A stretch of DNA of 64,000 nucleotides from positions 5,416 through 69,415 of the forward strand of contig CAYSWH010000005.1 of the NCBI GenBank assembly GCA_964434775.1, given 5' to 3'. The position numbers and the translations under genes were made by a program. The notes beneath the pieces were generated by a model. It searched no databases. It worked only from the letters and a program-made list of their open reading frames with translations, and was not told the origin of the DNA. Shown in pieces: positions 17,328 to 26,278 of this stretch (positions are counted from its first letter, which is position 1; each line of letters opens with the position of its first letter). The stretch comes from CAYSWH01 sp964434775 (lineage in GTDB: Bacteria > Patescibacteriota > JACMRA01).

Positions 17328-17475
17328 AGTCTATCCGAATATAACCTATACACCTGTCACGGCGAACTTGTTTCGACATCTCTTCGAATAGATCCTGAAA
17401 TAAATTCAGGATGACCGATTGGCAAGTGACGGAGTGGAATTTGAAAATGTCTAGGTTTAAGAGGAGTTAGCTATA
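17328..17475. repeat. long dispersed repeat, copy B
   Basis: About 148 bases matching the ends of copy A at 14905-15186, with one central hairpin arm pair (GATCCTGAAATAAATTCAGG). The rest of the gap 16995-17567 has only a small palindrome CCCTGA/TCAGGG near 17181-17198. Confidence 0.75.
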
Positions 17476-17567
17476 CAAGAACTTAACTGACAAATTTTTT
17501 TACGAAAAAAGGATTCGAGTCGACTCCCGTTATAAACAATAATTCAGTGTATCCAACCAATGAACGC

Positions 17568-18578
17568 TTATTTAGACGTCATAAAGTATTTTTTGAGAAA
17601 GTAGTTAAAAAAAGGTTTTTGTAGAAAGGGAAATGTATCAAAGAGCCAGAGGAGTCTTTCTTGGTATTTTTTGTATTTTAGGATTTCCTTAAGTTTCTCA
17701 AAATTATAATTTTCGTCCAAAATGTGTTTTGCTACATCTACACTGCTGGTCATGGCAAAGGCAATTCCTTCCCCGGTAGGAGCGGAAGTTAACCCGGCAG
17801 CTTCGCCGACCAAATATTTATTCCCGAAGTGGTGACCCTGATAAAGACAGTTAACAGGCATCCCTTCAATCTTTCCTTTGGAATAGTCAACTCCGAATTT
17901 GTCCAAATAATCATTTAATATCTCTCTGGCTTTTTTGGAAGAAGTAATTAATTTGGGATTATAGTAAATTCCGGCAGATAACTTGTCTTTGAGCGGGAAT
18001 ATCCAGACGTAACTGGTTTTCATTTTGTCAAAATCAATTACCCAGAGAAATTCTTTGTAATCCATATCCGGAATGATGTATTGCATTCCTTGAAAGAGCC
18101 GATTTTCCAGTCTCAGAAAACGTCTAACCATGGAAGTAGAGCCGTCGGCATCGATCAGATATTTATAAAAAATTTTCTTGGTTTCCTTGTTTTCATTGAT
18201 TAAAATATAGTCTTCGTGGACCTCTTTTGCCGTAGTCTTGTTTCTCACTTCAATGTTATTATACTGCTCAAGTTGTTTGAGTTGGAATTGCCCAAGGTCA
18301 CCCCTATCTACAGTACTTATCGGATAATCAGCATAGAATTTTTTACCCCCAACTTCAAAGTACTGTCTTTCAAAATCTCTAACCCTATCTTCCGGCAAAT
18401 CAAATTCCTTATCCCACTCAGTGAGGCCACCGGCACAAGTTTTAGGTCCAATAACCTCTTTTCTATCGATTATCAAAACTTTTTTGTCCGAACCGCCCAG
18501 TGTTTTGGCAGCATTTAAACCACCGGGACCGGCACCGATAATAACTACATCAAAATTCTCCGAAACAACTTCCGCCAT
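17568..18578 (-). CDS. geranylgeranyl-reductase-family FAD oxidoreductase
   Basis: 336 residues. N-terminal FAD Rossmann motif VVIIGAGPGGLNAAKTLGG at about 11-29, family signature CAGGLT near residue 51, and the second FAD motif YLVGEAAGLTSAPTGEGIAF near 250 (VGEAAG where VGDAAG is usual). These fit the geranylgeranyl reductase family, which reduces isoprenoid chains of lipids, quinones or chlorophyll. Substrate unknown here. Alone on its strand, divergent from 18816. In combination with the CarS-like gene at 29601 it might point to unusual lipids, but that link is speculative. Confidence 0.78.
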   Translation of the reverse strand: MAEVVSENFDVVIIGAGPGGLNAAKTLGGSDKKVLIIDRKEVIGPKTCAGGLTEWDKEFDLPEDRVRDFERQYFEVGGKKFYADYPISTVDRGDLGQFQLKQLEQYNNIEVRNKTTAKEVHEDYILINENKETKKIFYKYLIDADGSTSMVRRFLRLENRLFQGMQYIIPDMDYKEFLWVIDFDKMKTSYVWIFPLKDKLSAGIYYNPKLITSSKKAREILNDYLDKFGVDYSKGKIEGMPVNCLYQGHHFGNKYLVGEAAGLTSAPTGEGIAFAMTSSVDVAKHILDENYNFEKLKEILKYKKYQERLLWLFDTFPFLQKPFFNYFLKKYFMTSK

Positions 18579-18815
18579 AAATCAAAAAAAAATATATTAA
18601 ACAAGTAAAATAATTGTTTTCATTATAAAAATTTGCCTATCCGGTAATTTTGTCAAGGGTGCTTATACAGATAAAAAAGATATTTTTAAGAGTTAGAAAT
18701 TTTACTAAACCAAATTTTGTTTTATGACTAAAACATCCGAGAATACTTAATTTTTCAGAAAATAACCAGGGTTGATTAAATTTCTTTTTTCCTGAAATCT
18801 TATGAAGAAACTATT

Positions 18816-20108
18816 ATGGAGTATTATTTTATTAGTGACTTACATATTGGCGGTGACAGCTTTCTGCATAAATGCCAATTTGAAGAAGAGCTGATACGGT
18901 TTTTGAAATTCCTGGAGAAGGATAGACAAGACTTAGAATTAATTTTGGTGGGTGACACCTTCGGTCTCTGGGAAATGACCGAAGAGGAAGGAGTTAATAA
19001 GCTAAAAACCATCATTGAAACCCACCCCTTGCTTTTCAAACAATTCCGAGAAAGCGGAAAAAAATATCAAATAACTATAATTCCCGGAAACCATGATCAT
19101 GACCTGGCTTGTTTCCCGAAGTTCGTCGATTTGCTAAGTGAATACAATCTTAATTTAATTCAAAAACCTCATATTCTCAGGAAATTGGAGGAGGTAAAAA
19201 TATGGATTGAGCACGGCAGTCAATATGACGAATTTAACCGAACTCCGGATTTTGGAAATGCTTACGCCCACCCTCTCGGATATTGGGTAACTTCACTGAT
19301 CGTTTCAGCAGCCGCCAAAAGAGCCAGGCTTGTTAAACACAAATGGATCAAGGATATTCAATCCGTATATCCGGGAGAGCTAATTCCCCACTGGTTTTTA
19401 TCCAATTATTTTTATAAAGAAATGAGTCTTTGGCTCAAAATTATCTTCTACCCTTTTGTTTTCTTGATATTTATGATAATTCTGGCTTTTTTCTTTGTAG
19501 CTTTGGAGCAAACTCCTTTATTTGACATTGATTTAATCAGACAATCTGCCGGCTGGCTCGGCTTTCTTAGCAACCTGGCAGAATTGCTCACAGTTATAGC
19601 CATTTACTATCTGTTTGCCCTACTCTTAGTCTCACTTCCGATTTTCTTGATACTTCTGGATCTGAGACAAACTCTCAAAAGATACGGACTCACCGGGTTT
19701 TCTACTTTTAAAAAAGTTAAGCATGAAGAATATCGAAAGGCTGCCGGAAAAATCTTTGCTGAAAACAAAGAAGTGCAAATATTTGTTTATGGTCACACAC
19801 ATATGCCTTCGCTTACCGTAAAAAACAATAGAATAGCCATAAACACGGGTACTTGGGTAAAATACCTGCATAGAATACCTGCCAAAGTATTTTTTCTTCC
19901 GGATATTTACTATCCAACTTACAATCTTAACTATTTTAAAGTGACCAAAGAGAAGAAGAATATCGTAGTTGAATACCACTCCATCTCCAAAGAGTTTGAT
20001 ATTCGGGAGGATTTGACCTTTTTGCAAAGAAGGCTAATTACTCAAAAAAACATTACCAAATTGCGTTCTAAAGTTCCTTCAAGAACTACTATTCCAGTTA
20101 AAAACTAA
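18816..20108 (+). CDS. membrane metallophosphoesterase
   Basis: 430 residues, calcineurin-like phosphoesterase. Metal ligands in order: SDLHIGG (residue 7-), VGDTFGLW (46-), GNHDHD (92-), EHGSQYDEFN (131-), and GHTHMPS (326-). Between the fourth and fifth motif, about residues 205-290, two long hydrophobic stretches form a membrane hairpin, so the domain is split by an anchor. Overall it resembles LpxH/UDP-diacylglucosamine-type or generic MPEs, but there is no LPS gene nearby. It is followed 7 bases later by the dehydrogenase gene, so the two are probably co-transcribed. Confidence 0.8.
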   Translation: MEYYFISDLHIGGDSFLHKCQFEEELIRFLKFLEKDRQDLELILVGDTFGLWEMTEEEGVNKLKTIIETHPLLFKQFRESGKKYQITIIPGNHDHDLACFPKFVDLLSEYNLNLIQKPHILRKLEEVKIWIEHGSQYDEFNRTPDFGNAYAHPLGYWVTSLIVSAAAKRARLVKHKWIKDIQSVYPGELIPHWFLSNYFYKEMSLWLKIIFYPFVFLIFMIILAFFFVALEQTPLFDIDLIRQSAGWLGFLSNLAELLTVIAIYYLFALLLVSLPIFLILLDLRQTLKRYGLTGFSTFKKVKHEEYRKAAGKIFAENKEVQIFVYGHTHMPSLTVKNNRIAINTGTWVKYLHRIPAKVFFLPDIYYPTYNLNYFKVTKEKKNIVVEYHSISKEFDIREDLTFLQRRLITQKNITKLRSKVPSRTTIPVKN

Positions 20109-20114
20109 TATGCT

Positions 20115-21089
20115 ATGTCTTCTGTCAAAATCGTCTACCCAATTCCCAGTGCTTTTAAGCCTGAGCAAATTTCCAAGCTTAAACAATCATATCCTAAAAT
20201 CAAATTCTATGACACCTTTCCTGAAAAAAAAGATGAATTAATTGAAAGAATTAACGAAGCGGAGATTGTTATTGCTTCTTCGCTAAACTTCTACTACGAA
20301 GATAGCATATTTCAAAGTTGTCCCAGATTAAAATATATAATTTGTTTGGCAGTCGGTTATCAAAATATGATCGACGTTGAACAAGCCTCAAAAAGAAACA
20401 TTCGTGTTAGTAATATCCCCGGTTTTAACATCCAAGCAGTTGCCGAAATGGCTTTTGGGCTTTTGTTAAACCTAATTAAGAAAATATCCAAAGTAAATGC
20501 TGAATTTAAAAAAGGTTGGTGGCCGGAAAATGAGTTTGATGATTGGCACCTGGGACAAAACTTACAAGGAAAAGAATTCCTGCAAATCGGTTACGGCTCA
20601 ATCGGACAAAAAATAGCCAAATTTGCAGAAGCCTTCGGTTGCCGAGTAAATTATATTAATTCCCGTACTGGTTCTGACGAGATTCAAAAACTTCTCTCCG
20701 AAGCGGACGTAATATCCATGACCCTTCCTTCCAACCCTTCTACCCTTAATTTTATGAACAAAGAAAGGCTTAATAACCTCAAAGAAACAGCTTTTCTGAT
20801 TAATGTGGGCCGGAGAAGTACTCTCGATCAAAAATATTTACTAAAGTTACTCACAGAGGAAAAAATTGCCGGAGCCGGACTCGATGTCTACACCAATGAG
20901 CCGCAACTAGGAGAAAATCCGATTTTTGAACCTGAACTGGAAGAACTCATCAACCTACCCAACGTCACAGCCACTCCACATATCGCTGCCGATACTTATC
21001 AAACCCTGGAAAATCTACAAGAGGAGCTAATTAAAATCTTGGATGCGTATTTTCAGAATAAACCTATCTACCTGGTGAATGAAAAATAA
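20115..21089 (+). CDS. D-isomer-specific 2-hydroxyacid dehydrogenase
   Basis: 324 residues. NAD-binding GYGSIGQKIA about residue 158, catalytic Arg in NVGRRSTLD, Glu in DVYTNEP and His in TPHIAADT, all in the usual order. Would interconvert a 2-hydroxy acid and 2-keto acid; the substrate (glycerate, lactate, phosphoglycerate) cannot be set. There is no ACT domain as in many SerA. Second gene after the metallophosphoesterase. Ends one base before the convergent metalloprotease gene. Confidence 0.85.
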   Translation: MSSVKIVYPIPSAFKPEQISKLKQSYPKIKFYDTFPEKKDELIERINEAEIVIASSLNFYYEDSIFQSCPRLKYIICLAVGYQNMIDVEQASKRNIRVSNIPGFNIQAVAEMAFGLLLNLIKKISKVNAEFKKGWWPENEFDDWHLGQNLQGKEFLQIGYGSIGQKIAKFAEAFGCRVNYINSRTGSDEIQKLLSEADVISMTLPSNPSTLNFMNKERLNNLKETAFLINVGRRSTLDQKYLLKLLTEEKIAGAGLDVYTNEPQLGENPIFEPELEELINLPNVTATPHIAADTYQTLENLQEELIKILDAYFQNKPIYLVNEK

Positions 21090-21090
21090 A

Positions 21091-22767
21091 TTATTGCGGA
21101 GGTGGACACCCTTCCAATTGCTGGCCCGGAACTTCTTGCTGTCTGGCCTCACAACCTAAAAGACCCAACAGAACATTGTAAGGAGGTTGATTTTCCGGAT
21201 GTAATTCCATCCTGGCCCTCTCAAACCACTGTACTTGATACTCATTACCTTCAATTTCCATAGGAATTACCGGAGTAAGAGGTAGACCAAAAAGAGCTAA
21301 ACTATCATTGTGTTCAATTACTCCATTACCATTCAAATCTATTCCGTCGCTTTGCCATCTTTGCAAAATTTCGCCGCAAACATTTTTCTTGGTTTCAGCA
21401 AAATATAGACAGCCGTCGATAGGTGCTTCTTGCCATTCGCCCTTTTGCCAGTCAATCCCTCTGTATTCTAAAAGCTCAGCACCTAGTCTCCCCAACAATA
21501 CATCATATGGAGGTTGATTTTCCGGATGTAATTCCATTCTATTTCTTTGAAACCATTGAATGTTGTATTCACCGCCTTCAATAAGATCTACTCTCTCATT
21601 CTCCATAGGCAAACCAAAAACAGAAAGACCTCCCCAATTATTCCACCGCTGTTTTATAAGACCTTGGGTTACACTAGAAACACCTACAAAACTTTGAGGA
21701 TATTCATCATAGATACCAACCTCCCCTTCAATAGGGCCGGAAGAGTTATTCCTTATTTGTAAGAAAGCTTGATTCTGTAATTTCATGATTTCCTTTTGAA
21801 GAGGTGTCATATATTTAACCCCGGGAGTATCCATGAGATTCTCTACTCCCGGATAGAATTCGTAAACAGGTGCACCAAAACAGGTGTTTCCGTTTTCTTC
21901 ATATGGCACTTCCTGATTGAGATTGTTGTAAGCCTCCCTAGTAAAATCATTTAGATCATTAATATCCAAAAACAACTCCGTCCCTTTTAACCAGATTTCC
22001 AAGAAAAAAGTCTCGTAACCTTCATTTAATCCAAAATTATGGCTTAATTCATGTAGCACACTATAGTCAATATATCCTTGATCAGCGTTAGAGACAAAGG
22101 CTGTATCTACTTGTTCACGCTCAGTAAAAGTAAATGATTTGGCCCTGTACTTAACATTTGTATTTAAAATAAAGACTATGGAATCAGGTTCTTGACTGCC
22201 AAGGTTTTTTGCTATCTCGTCAGCCTCACGATTGTCTCTAATAATTAATACATCGGAACCCTCTTCATAGTCAATATTCATAGATGTGGGAACGTTCAAA
22301 TAAGCAAAAGACAGGTTATCCAAAAAATTGAGATCGTTTTTGGCTTGTCTGGCAACAGATTCAAGCTGAGAAGTCATTTGTCCGTTATCCGAAAAACCGA
22401 TGCCGGCAAACAGTATATTTCTGGTACTTTGAGAAAAACTGCCACCATCTAAACCAATTACATTCTCTTCATTTGGTAAAGCCAAGTTCTCATCAAGTGT
22501 AAAAAGATTATTTACATTGGTATACCCGCTATGAACATTTTCTGGACTGAAAGTCTTACTTTCAGGAAACGACTGTGCTGAAAAACCTTCTTGGACAGTG
22601 GAATTTGTGTTAGGGTCAGTGTTAGGGTCAGTGTCAAGCTCACAGTAATCATAACCGCTAGCCTCTACAACAATATTTTGAGCGGGAATCAAGAGAAAAC
22701 TTGAAGCTATAATTATATTTACCGCTATAAATTGAAATATTTTATTAAGTATATTTTTATTGGCCAT
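21091..22767 (-). CDS. secreted metalloprotease-like protein with C-terminal repeats
   Basis: About 558 residues from ATG 22767 (MANKN), with a signal peptide ending near ASG. HELSHNFGLNE lies near residues 239-249 (HExxHxxGxxE), a metzincin-like zinc site with Glu where the third His normally is. After residue about 365 come two copies of a 60-70 residue repeat ending ...VQWFERARMELHPENQPP and ...IQWFQRNRMELHPENQPP, of the kind found in Chloroflexi and CPR surface proteins. Acts outside the cell. It follows the paired-cysteine protein gene at 22785 by about 17 bases, so they share a transcript. Substrate unknown. Confidence 0.75.
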   Translation of the reverse strand: MANKNILNKIFQFIAVNIIIASSFLLIPAQNIVVEASGYDYCELDTDPNTDPNTNSTVQEGFSAQSFPESKTFSPENVHSGYTNVNNLFTLDENLALPNEENVIGLDGGSFSQSTRNILFAGIGFSDNGQMTSQLESVARQAKNDLNFLDNLSFAYLNVPTSMNIDYEEGSDVLIIRDNREADEIAKNLGSQEPDSIVFILNTNVKYRAKSFTFTEREQVDTAFVSNADQGYIDYSVLHELSHNFGLNEGYETFFLEIWLKGTELFLDINDLNDFTREAYNNLNQEVPYEENGNTCFGAPVYEFYPGVENLMDTPGVKYMTPLQKEIMKLQNQAFLQIRNNSSGPIEGEVGIYDEYPQSFVGVSSVTQGLIKQRWNNWGGLSVFGLPMENERVDLIEGGEYNIQWFQRNRMELHPENQPPYDVLLGRLGAELLEYRGIDWQKGEWQEAPIDGCLYFAETKKNVCGEILQRWQSDGIDLNGNGVIEHNDSLALFGLPLTPVIPMEIEGNEYQVQWFERARMELHPENQPPYNVLLGLLGCEARQQEVPGQQLEGCPPPQ

Positions 22768-22784
22768 ATGGATTAGCATTCTTT

Positions 22785-23864
22785 TTACTTACAATTATCA
22801 AAATTAAAGGTGGCGACTCTCTCAATTTTCGATAGATCCAATTTTCGATATTGGTCCTCGACCTTGATATGCAAAACTTGATCCGGCACCTCATTGATAT
22901 TAATTAACTCAGGAGTTTCTCCTTTTTTTGCGAAATCTGATTCTAAGCCATAAACTAAGTAATTCTTTTGCAGGTCAGCCCGATTTTCCTCACAGATTGC
23001 CTGGATTTTTATTTGGTTAGGGGTTGGATTAGGTAAAGAAAACCTATTCTTGGAGCTGTCAGCTAAAGCGCAATCGGAAAATTCTACCAAGACTTCCTCG
23101 GACTTTGTATATGAGCTAACTGTTCGAAAAATATCTTTTCCATCTTCTCCGGTAATAGCAATAACCAGACTCCCTTTTTCTGTCCCTCCGGGAATTTCTA
23201 TTGTTTCCGGAGTTTTTCCTTCCTGCTTTATATCACCCTCTCTGACTGCCAGAAAGTCTCTGGAAAGTTCCCTGCCGTCGTCCAGACAAACTGCCTTTAA
23301 ATTAATCGAAGTAAAATTACTCGATCCACTCGAACCATCAACGTTACATTTATCCAAGTGAAAGACTACATTGTTTTCAGGTTGAACTTTTTCTACCGGC
23401 TTAGTGGCGATTTGATTTCCTTGATTATCAACTAATACTACGTTAATCCAACCGCCTAAAGAAACTCTTCGAGTGTGAGGGGTAACAAACTTATTTCCTT
23501 GCTCGTCTTGATAAGAATTATGTTTAAATTCTTGCCCGTCCGGAGACATTCTATGCAACTCATGAACAACATTTAATTCTCTATTGTCGGTTTTGCAATA
23601 AGCTCTTACAGTCAAATTTGCTCCGGTAGAAGCACCGGCTAGATTAAATTGATTGTAGAGAAAACTAATCGAGGCAACAGAAACAATTATTATTAAAGAA
23701 ATAGCTCCCGCCAAAATTGATCCGTATCTTACCGGGTTATCATCAAATTTCTTTCGGTAATTGTGAATATACTTGCTCACTTTTTTGGATAAACCTTTGA
23801 ATTCAGGCGAATCTTTCTTCTTTTTTTCTTTGTGTTCGGTATTTTTTTTAGATTTAAGACTCAT
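22785..23864 (-). CDS. membrane-anchored protein with three paired-Cys repeats
   Basis: 359 residues. Short basic cytoplasmic N-terminus, one membrane helix about residues 48-72, then three extracytoplasmic repeats of about 85 residues. Each begins with a strand ending in Cys (LTVRAYC, INLKAVC, IKIQAIC) and ends with a strand and Cys (VVFHLDKC, VLVEFSDC, ATFNFDNC), suggesting an Ig-like fold with one disulphide per repeat. No known family. The same unit occurs once in the protein at 27901-28329. Co-transcribed with the secreted metalloprotease downstream, so possibly a surface anchor or inhibitor. Confidence 0.65.
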   Translation of the reverse strand: MSLKSKKNTEHKEKKKKDSPEFKGLSKKVSKYIHNYRKKFDDNPVRYGSILAGAISLIIIVSVASISFLYNQFNLAGASTGANLTVRAYCKTDNRELNVVHELHRMSPDGQEFKHNSYQDEQGNKFVTPHTRRVSLGGWINVVLVDNQGNQIATKPVEKVQPENNVVFHLDKCNVDGSSGSSNFTSINLKAVCLDDGRELSRDFLAVREGDIKQEGKTPETIEIPGGTEKGSLVIAITGEDGKDIFRTVSSYTKSEEVLVEFSDCALADSSKNRFSLPNPTPNQIKIQAICEENRADLQKNYLVYGLESDFAKKGETPELININEVPDQVLHIKVEDQYRKLDLSKIERVATFNFDNCK

Positions 23865-24018
23865 AAATAAGGAAGTTTAGTAATAATTATTTAGAAAGAG
23901 ACTAAATTATATGAAAAAAGGAAATTTCTCCACCTTCAATTTAATTATCACGTAAGAAAATAATATAGTCAAAAAACAATAAACTTGCGCCCAAAAATGT
24001 CCGTCTCAACAAAATTAT

Positions 24019-26115
24019 TTATTCAACCAATTTATAATTTTCGGTTAAGCTCTCTACCTCCTTTTTCTTTCCGTAAATCAAAACTCCCAGTAGGCCTACT
24101 TCATCACTTTGTTTAGATTCATGGGCCTGTTTTACTTTTTCGTCATCACTGCTGTCCTGCATTTCTTGGGTAAAGACAGTCACTTGCAAACCTTGCTTTT
24201 CTGCCTCTCTTTTCAGCTCCCATAATTTCTGCCTGTTATCTGTCTGTTTATTCATTATAGAATGTTGAATATTCATCGGTAGATATTCACCTTCCTTAGT
24301 TTTGGAGCCGTCCAGGTGAATCAACTGCTTTCCCTCTCTTGCTCCCAAAGAAGCTGTCAGATGAGCAACAGTATTTAATTTGGACCAAAATGGTCTCTCG
24401 GGGGTATTCAAAATAACTGCATGAGCAGTCATAGTAACCCCGGATTTACCTATCGAGTTATCCTCGGAACGAACATGAGGGAATGTGACACACTCTTTAA
24501 TGTGCTTTCCAAGTAAAAACGACAATATTCTTTCACTGGCACCAAAACCGGCCATCGGCGGCGTGCCTAACTCCAAAGCCTTGACGTAATCGTTATCCAT
24601 AAACTGAGCCTCTTCGTCTCCGGCATCACGGGCAGCCTGTTGATCTTCAAAACGACCAAATTGATCCACAGGATCATTTAGTTCACTAAAACACTTACCA
24701 AGTTCGGCTGTGCCTGCCACAATTTGCCATCTCTCGGTCAAATGAGGTTGATCGGGATTTCGCTTGGCTAGTGGCTCTAATTCAACAGGCACGAGAGCTA
24801 AAAATATTGGATTATGCATATTGATCCTGGCAGTCTTTTTGTAAATTTTGTCCATTACCCTAGGAACATCGGCGTTAACTTCCAACTCAACATTATTCTT
24901 TTCAGCTATTTCCTTGAGTTCCTGCAAATCCTTGTTTTCCAAGTCAACTTTCCCGGAAGAATAATGTCTAATAGCATCAAAGTAAGAAATTACCGGCCAC
25001 CCTTTTAAGTCTTGATCTAAGTCTACTTGCTTCTTGACCTCTTCGGCCGAAATAACTGTATCATGCCCAATCACCAAACCCCAACCGTTTTCTTTAGCCT
25101 CTCTTAAGGTACACCATTCTCCCCAATCTACTTCATGTCCGTAATAATCTATCTGAGTTAATTGGCCCAATATTTCCTCAACAATCCTTTGGTATACTCT
25201 TTTCATTAATTTCATTCCGTCTGTATAATCGGCATATGCCCAATACCATTCAATCTGAGTGTATTCCTGCAAATGCTGCGGACTGGAGCCTTCATTCCGA
25301 AAGATTCTCCCGATCTCAAAGACCTTTTCAAAACCCCCGGCAATTAATTTTTTTAAAGGCAACTCCAAAGAAATTCGTAAATAAACATCTTGATCTAATT
25401 CATTGTAAAAAGTAGTAAAAGGCTTCGCCTCGGCCCCTCCCGGGATGTGTTCAAAGATAGGACACTCTACTTCCAAAAAACCTTCCTTAATAAGCTCTTC
25501 TCTCCAAATACTCCAATATTTGTGCTTTAATCTGACTAAATCACGAACCGAAAGATCATTTTGATCTTTAGTATTCATTTTAAAATCAACTACCCTGTTG
25601 GTGTATCGCTCTTCAAAGTTCTCATAATCCATTTTTTCCGGCAATATTCGTAAAGATTTAGTCAAAATTGAAAGTTTACGCACAAAAAGACTTGGCTCGC
25701 CCCTTTGAGAGTAGTCCAGATAACCTTCAGCCTGAATATAATCACCCTCGTCAACCAGAGACTTTAGAGAAGAAAAACTCAAACCTTGTTCTACGGAATC
25801 TTCTGCCGGTAGAAAATCCCTTCGAAATATTAACTGGAAACCTTCTGGAAGACTCTCATCCTCGATTGTTGTAAAAGCGATTTTCCCACTTACTCTCTTG
25901 GATTTAATGCGACCAACTAAAGTCCCTTCTTTGTCTTGATTGCCTACAAGATAACTTTTTTCTTGAAAGAGTTTTTTTGCTTCAGATAAATTATAATCTC
26001 GCCTACTCTTTACAGAATAAGGATCGTGCCCGAGTTCTCGAATTCTTTTTACCTTTTCAAGCCTTATATCTCTCTGAGTCTCTGCAGAAGAGTAAGAAAT
26101 GTTTTTATCTTGCAT
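24019..26115 (-). CDS. lysS: lysyl-tRNA synthetase (class II) with C-terminal DUF2000/PTH2-like domain
   Basis: 698 residues, about 200 more than usual LysS. N-terminal OB-fold about 60-180; class II core with GGAEAKPF, FEIGRIFRNEG (motif 2), EYTQIEWYWAYADY, and SELNDPVDQFGRF. Motif 3 is atypical: GFGASERILSFLLG instead of G-x-G-I-D-R-L. Residues 558-698 are extra: MTAHAVILNTPERPFWSKLN followed by TVAHLTASLGAR, resembling DUF2000, a relative of peptidyl-tRNA hydrolase 2. Charges tRNA-Lys; the role of the added domain is unknown. Stands alone, not in an operon. Confidence 0.87.
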   Translation of the reverse strand: MQDKNISYSSAETQRDIRLEKVKRIRELGHDPYSVKSRRDYNLSEAKKLFQEKSYLVGNQDKEGTLVGRIKSKRVSGKIAFTTIEDESLPEGFQLIFRRDFLPAEDSVEQGLSFSSLKSLVDEGDYIQAEGYLDYSQRGEPSLFVRKLSILTKSLRILPEKMDYENFEERYTNRVVDFKMNTKDQNDLSVRDLVRLKHKYWSIWREELIKEGFLEVECPIFEHIPGGAEAKPFTTFYNELDQDVYLRISLELPLKKLIAGGFEKVFEIGRIFRNEGSSPQHLQEYTQIEWYWAYADYTDGMKLMKRVYQRIVEEILGQLTQIDYYGHEVDWGEWCTLREAKENGWGLVIGHDTVISAEEVKKQVDLDQDLKGWPVISYFDAIRHYSSGKVDLENKDLQELKEIAEKNNVELEVNADVPRVMDKIYKKTARINMHNPIFLALVPVELEPLAKRNPDQPHLTERWQIVAGTAELGKCFSELNDPVDQFGRFEDQQAARDAGDEEAQFMDNDYVKALELGTPPMAGFGASERILSFLLGKHIKECVTFPHVRSEDNSIGKSGVTMTAHAVILNTPERPFWSKLNTVAHLTASLGAREGKQLIHLDGSKTKEGEYLPMNIQHSIMNKQTDNRQKLWELKREAEKQGLQVTVFTQEMQDSSDDEKVKQAHESKQSDEVGLLGVLIYGKKKEVESLTENYKLVE

Positions 26116-26278
26116 AATTTAAATCGATTTACCCAATAATTGTTTATGAAATTGAGTAAATTAGCCCTTTTCGTCAAATGATGTGCTTTGATCGATTGCC
26201 CTATTGTGTCAACCGAAGCTCTCATAATACAGCCATATTTAATCATAACAACTCAAATACTAATTAAATCCAACTTCT

